64,000 bases of DNA. It comes from Vibrio sp. CDRSL-10 TSBA. GTDB taxonomy: Bacteria > Pseudomonadota > Gammaproteobacteria > Enterobacterales > Vibrionaceae. Positions 60,453 to 64,000 of this stretch are shown here, piece after piece. The position numbers and the translations under genes were made by a program. The notes below the pieces were generated by a model that did no database searches, was not told the origin of the DNA, and worked only from the letters and a program-made list of their open reading frames with translations. How positions within the stretch are numbered: position 1 is the stretch's first letter; each line of letters opens with the position of its first letter. Location of the stretch: the NCBI GenBank assembly GCA_039696685.1, contig CP155565.1:806001-870000 (forward strand). Direction: 5' to 3'.

Positions 60453-61956
60453 ATGGTAATACCTGAAAACAGCAGCATCGTGATTTTTGGTGCGTCGGGC
60501 GACTTAACTTACCGTAAGTTGGTTCCTGCTCTGTATCATCTGTATGCAAGCAAGCAATTGCCTGAGTCCTTTGCTATTTTAGGCGTGAGCCGTACTGAAT
60601 ACAGTGATGAATCATACCGCGAGAAGCTGAAACGCTCGCTTCAGGAACTGGAGAAAACAGAACCTGAAATCCTTGATGCCTTCTGTGAACACCTTCACTA
60701 TCAAGCTATTAATACATCCGACCAGGATGATTACTCAAAACTGACCACCCGCCTTGACCAGCTGGCTGATAAATACAACCAGACTGAACGCAATACACTC
60801 TTCTATCTCGCGACACCGCCAAGCCTGTACGGTGTGATCCCAGCGTGTCTTGCCTCTCAGGGTCTGAACGATGAATCCAATGGCTGGAAACGCCTGATCA
60901 TCGAGAAACCGTTCGGTTACGATCTTAAATCCGCGCAAGAGCTGGATATCGAAATCCATAACCACTTCAAAGAACATCAGATTTACCGTATTGACCATTA
61001 CCTGGGCAAAGAAACCGTACAAAACCTGCTGGTTTTCCGTTTTGCTAACGGTATGTTTGAGCCACTTTGGAACCGTAACTTCATCGATTACGTTGAAATT
61101 ACCGGTGCGGAATTCCTGGGCGTAGAAGGTCGCGGTGGTTATTACGATGGTTCAGGCGCAGTGCGCGACATGTTCCAGAACCACCTGCTGCAAGTTCTGG
61201 CCATGGTGGGAATGGAGCCGCCGGCGGCGATCAACGCCAATTCCATTCGTAACGAAGTGAATAAAGTCCTGCAGAGCCTGCAGCCGCTGTCCGATGACGA
61301 CTTGCGTAACAATCTGGTTCTGGGTCAGTACACCGAATCTGAAGTTCGTGGCAAATTCCTTCCTGGTTACCGCGACGAAACCGGGCGTGGCAGAAGATTC
61401 ACGTACCGAAACGTATATGGCACTGAAGATGTTTATCAACAACTGGCGTTGGAATGGCGTGCCATTCTACGTGCGCAGTGGTAAACGTCTGCCAACCCGC
61501 GTAACTGAAGTGGTTATCCACTTCAAACGTACACCGCACCCAGTGTTTGGCCAAAATGCGCCAGAGAACAAACTCATCATCCGTATTCAGCCTGACGAAG
61601 GCATTCTGATGAGCTTTGGTCTGAAAGAGCCAGGCGCGGGCTTTAAGGCGAAAGAAGTTTCAATGAACTTCCACTACGCCTCTCTGGAAGAGACCAAAAT
61701 GCTGACCGCATACGAACGTCTGCTTCTGGATGCACTAAACGGTGATGCGACACTATTTGCGCGCACGGATGCCGTGGAAGCGTGCTGGCGATTTGTTCAG
61801 CCAATTCTGGACTTCAAACAAGATCCTCAATCTCTGTACGGCTACGCCTGCGGTACCTGGGGACCTAAAGAATCCGATGACCTGCTGAGCAATGATGGCC
61901 GTGACTGGCGCTTCCCTTGTAAAAATCTGACCAATACGGACTATTGCGAACTATGA
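60453..61956 (+). CDS. zwf: Glucose-6-phosphate dehydrogenase, frame broken by +1 base
   Basis: 500 residues when GAAAC at 61377-61381 is read as GAAC, giving [19 protein letters not shown]. It oxidises glucose 6-phosphate to 6-phosphogluconolactone with NADP. The dinucleotide motif [12 protein letters not shown] (13-19) and active-site [13 protein letters not shown] (~177-189) are intact. The second ATG of ATGATG is chosen as start, with AAGGGAAAG upstream. It overlaps pgl by an ATGA junction and heads the zwf-pgl-gnd operon. Confidence 0.95.
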
Positions 61957-62669
61957 TCAATCACAAAATCCTGCCAACTGCGGATGCCGTTGTGGAATCA
62001 CTTGCGAATGATATGAAATCATTCAGCGAACTGGGCCGCCCGGTACACATTTCTCTGTCTGGCGGCAGCACACCAAAAATGCTGTTCAAACTGTTGGCTT
62101 CTGAGCCGTACGCGAGCTCTATTCAGTGGCAAAACCTGCACTTCTGGTGGGGTGACGAGCGCTGTGTCGCTCCGGATGATGCAGAAAGCAACTACGGTGA
62201 AGCGAATACTCTGCTGTTCAGCCAAATCGACATCCCGGCTGGCAACATTCACCGTATTTTGGGTGAAAACGAGCCTCAGGCAGAAGCTGAACGCTTTGCT
62301 CAGGAAATGGCTGACATGATTCCATCAGAAAATGGTACGCCTGTCTTTGACTGGATCCTGCTGGGTGTCGGCGCTGACGGCCACACGGCTTCTCTGTTCC
62401 CGGGTAAAACCAACTACGATGATGAGAACTTGTCTGTCGTAGCTTCTCACCCTGAATCAGGCCAGCTTCGTGTATCTAAAACCGCGAAGGTACTGGAAGC
62501 AGCAAAACGTATTAGTTACCTTGTTCTTGGCGCTGGTAAGGCCGAGATCGTTTACGAAATTCACACCACTCCTGCTGAAGATCTGCCGTATCCAGCAGCG
62601 AAAATCCAGTCTTCTGCTGGTGAAACAGAGTGGTTTTTAGATTTAGACGCAGCAGCGAAGATTGCGTGA
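61953..62669 (+). CDS. pgl: 6-phosphogluconolactonase
   Basis: 238 residues of the DevB-type lactonase. [33 protein letters not shown] and [16 protein letters not shown] are family motifs. It hydrolyses the lactone made by Zwf to 6-phosphogluconate. The ATG overlaps the zwf stop; gnd follows after 11 bases. The frame is intact. Confidence 0.95.
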   Translation: MINHKILPTADAVVESLANDMKSFSELGRPVHISLSGGSTPKMLFKLLASEPYASSIQWQNLHFWWGDERCVAPDDAESNYGEANTLLFSQIDIPAGNIHRILGENEPQAEAERFAQEMADMIPSENGTPVFDWILLGVGADGHTASLFPGKTNYDDENLSVVASHPESGQLRVSKTAKVLEAAKRISYLVLGAGKAEIVYEIHTTPAEDLPYPAAKIQSSAGETEWFLDLDAAAKIA

Positions 62670-62680
62670 AGGAGAGAAAA

Positions 62681-64000
62681 ATGAAAGGCGATATTGGTGT
62701 AATTGGCCTGGCAGTTATGGGCCAGAACCTTATCCTGAACATGAATGACCACGGCTTTAAAGTGGTAGCACATAACCGTACTGCGGCGAAAGTCGATGAA
62801 TTCCTGGAAGGCCCGGCGAAAGGCACTAACATTGTGGGTGCTTACACTCTGCAAGAGCTGGTCGACAAACTGGAAGCGCCACGTAAAGTGATGCTGATGG
62901 TTCGCGCTGGCGCCGTGGTTGATGCATTCATCGACCAACTGGTTCCTCTGCTGGACAAAGGCGACATCATCATCGATGGCGGTAACACCAACTACCCTGA
63001 CACCAACCGTCGCGTTGCGGCACTGCGTGAAAAAGGCATCCACTTCATCGGTACGGGTGTATCGGGTGGTGAAGAAGGCGCTCGTTTCGGACCGTCTATC
63101 ATGCCTGGCGGCGCGCCGGAAGCATGGGAAGCGGTTAAGCCTATCTTCCAGGGCATCTCTGCTAAAACTGACGCTGGCGAGCCTTGCTGTGACTGGGTCG
63201 GCAACGACGGTGCCGGCCACTTCGTGAAAATGGTGCACAACGGCATCGAATACGGTGACATGCAGCTGATCACTGAAGCATACCAGTTCATGAAAGACGG
63301 TCTGGGCATGTCTGCAGACGAAATGCAGGCTGTGTTTACTGACTGGAACAAAACTGAGCTGAACAGCTACCTGGTTGAGATCACTGCTGACATCCTGGGC
63401 TACAAAGACGAAGACGGCGAAGCTCTGGTTGAGAAAATCCTGGATACCGCGGGCCAGAAAGGCACTGGTAAATGGACTGGTATCAACGCACTGGACCTGG
63501 GCATTCCACTGACTCTGATCTCTGAGTCTGTGTTCTCTCGTTGTCTGTCTGCTCTGAAAGACCAACGTGTTGAAGCCGAGAAACTGTTCGGCAAAACCAT
63601 CACTCCGGTGGAAGGCGACAAACAAGAGTGGGTGGATGCACTGCGTCAGGCTCTGCTGGCTTCAAAAATCATCTCTTACGCACAAGGCTTTATGCTGATG
63701 CGTGAAGCGTCAAACGAAAACGGCTGGGATCTGAACTACGGCAACGTGGCTCTGATGTGGCGTGGTGGTTGTATCATCCGCTCTGCGTTCCTGGGCAACA
63801 TTCGTGACGCATACGAGAACAACGCGCAGCTGGCTTTCCTGGGCTCAGATGAGTACTTCAAAAACATCCTGACCAGCAGCCTGGCAGCATGGCGTAAAGT
63901 GGCAGCGAAATCGCTGGAAGCTGGCATCCCAATGCCATGTACTACGTCAGCGCTGACCTTCCTGGACGGTTACACCACAGCACGTCTGCCAGCGAACCTG
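62681..64000 (+). CDS. gnd: 6-phosphogluconate dehydrogenase, 3' partial
   Basis: The frame is open from ATG 62681 (preceded by GGAGAG) to the end of the window, 440 codons of an expected ~482. NADP site IGVIGLAVMGQNLILN, the substrate motif GTGVSGGEEGARFGPSIMPG and KMVHNGIEYGDMQLI are present. It decarboxylates 6-phosphogluconate to ribulose 5-phosphate, completing the oxidative pentose-phosphate branch. No frame break is seen in the visible part. Confidence 0.95.
   Translation, partial: MKGDIGVIGLAVMGQNLILNMNDHGFKVVAHNRTAAKVDEFLEGPAKGTNIVGAYTLQELVDKLEAPRKVMLMVRAGAVVDAFIDQLVPLLDKGDIIIDGGNTNYPDTNRRVAALREKGIHFIGTGVSGGEEGARFGPSIMPGGAPEAWEAVKPIFQGISAKTDAGEPCCDWVGNDGAGHFVKMVHNGIEYGDMQLITEAYQFMKDGLGMSADEMQAVFTDWNKTELNSYLVEITADILGYKDEDGEALVEKILDTAGQKGTGKWTGINALDLGIPLTLISESVFSRCLSALKDQRVEAEKLFGKTITPVEGDKQEWVDALRQALLASKIISYAQGFMLMREASNENGWDLNYGNVALMWRGGCIIRSAFLGNIRDAYENNAQLAFLGSDEYFKNILTSSLAAWRKVAAKSLEAGIPMPCTTSALTFLDGYTTARLPANL

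Noticed and set aside
2445..61381. Programmed ribosomal frameshifting at the GTTTC/GAAAC sites
   Set aside because: No slippery heptamer, downstream structure or stop context is shared, the genes are unrelated housekeeping types whose relatives read straight through, and the direction is always a one-base insertion.
62561..63625. 354-codon open frame on the minus strand
   Set aside because: It is antisense to gnd and the pgl 3' end, whose protein motifs are unmistakable; long antisense frames are common over such codon-biased genes.

Overview
This window looks like part of the second chromosome of a Vibrio species, probably near the cholerae/fluvialis/furnissii group. The basis is gene content: a VctPDGC-type catechol-siderophore uptake operon next to ackA, kbl-tdh, an ula-type PTS, a MalS-type periplasmic amylase, OmpW, a NIT-domain and a FIST-domain chemoreceptor, and a zwf-pgl-gnd run at the right end. 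The species call is inference. No rRNA, tRNA or CRISPR array was seen.

Layout. 0-5 kb: end of a DUF2339 membrane protein, a two-repeat small gene, and an AT-rich ascorbate-type PTS (ulaB-ulaA-ulaC). 5-16 kb: a Cys-motif protein, LysE exporter and AraC regulator, a secreted DUF11-like protein convergent with a secreted metzincin, a ~1 kb AT-rich gap, a FUSC protein, a MarR regulator, two paralogous hydrolases and a decayed LysR regulator. 16-25 kb: ackA, vctPDGC with a Fur box, a YafJ-type amidotransferase and a chemoreceptor. 25-34 kb: small proteins, a NIT chemoreceptor, divergent NMN adenylyltransferase and nadE, a Dcu dicarboxylate carrier and an aldo/keto reductase. 34-39 kb: malS, ompW, hsp20 and small envelope proteins. 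39-45 kb: an accessory module (outer-membrane channel, aldoxime dehydratase, nitrilase, AraC regulator) bounded by GGACACACAC repeats and followed by a REP-associated tyrosine transposase. 45-54 kb: FIST chemoreceptor, tdh-kbl, and an aldehyde dehydrogenase with a divergent sigma-54 activator. 54-64 kb: LysR-VOC pair, cytochrome b562, a PHP phosphatase, an HD-GYP protein and the pentose-phosphate genes; gnd runs off the right end.

The most unusual signal is not a gene. Twenty-one loci are broken by a one-base frameshift, and all 22 break points are the same event: the sequence reads GTTTC (or GAAAC) where GTTC (or GAAC) restores the conserved frame. Nothing else is conserved around the sites, both strands are affected, and other GTTC sites are intact. 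These genes are otherwise complete, so I annotate them as full CDSs with a +1 base. A context-specific base-calling error at partly modified GAAC/GTTC sites fits best. GAAC/GTTC is the known recognition sequence of one type of DNA phosphorothioation (Dnd), so this pattern may be an indirect trace of backbone modification in this strain. No dnd genes lie in the window.

The second theme is a dispersed repeat family with the core GGACACACACC (or its complement), found as single copies, direct pairs and inverted pairs at about 5, 25, 39, 44 and 45 kb, with its probable transposase at 44 kb.
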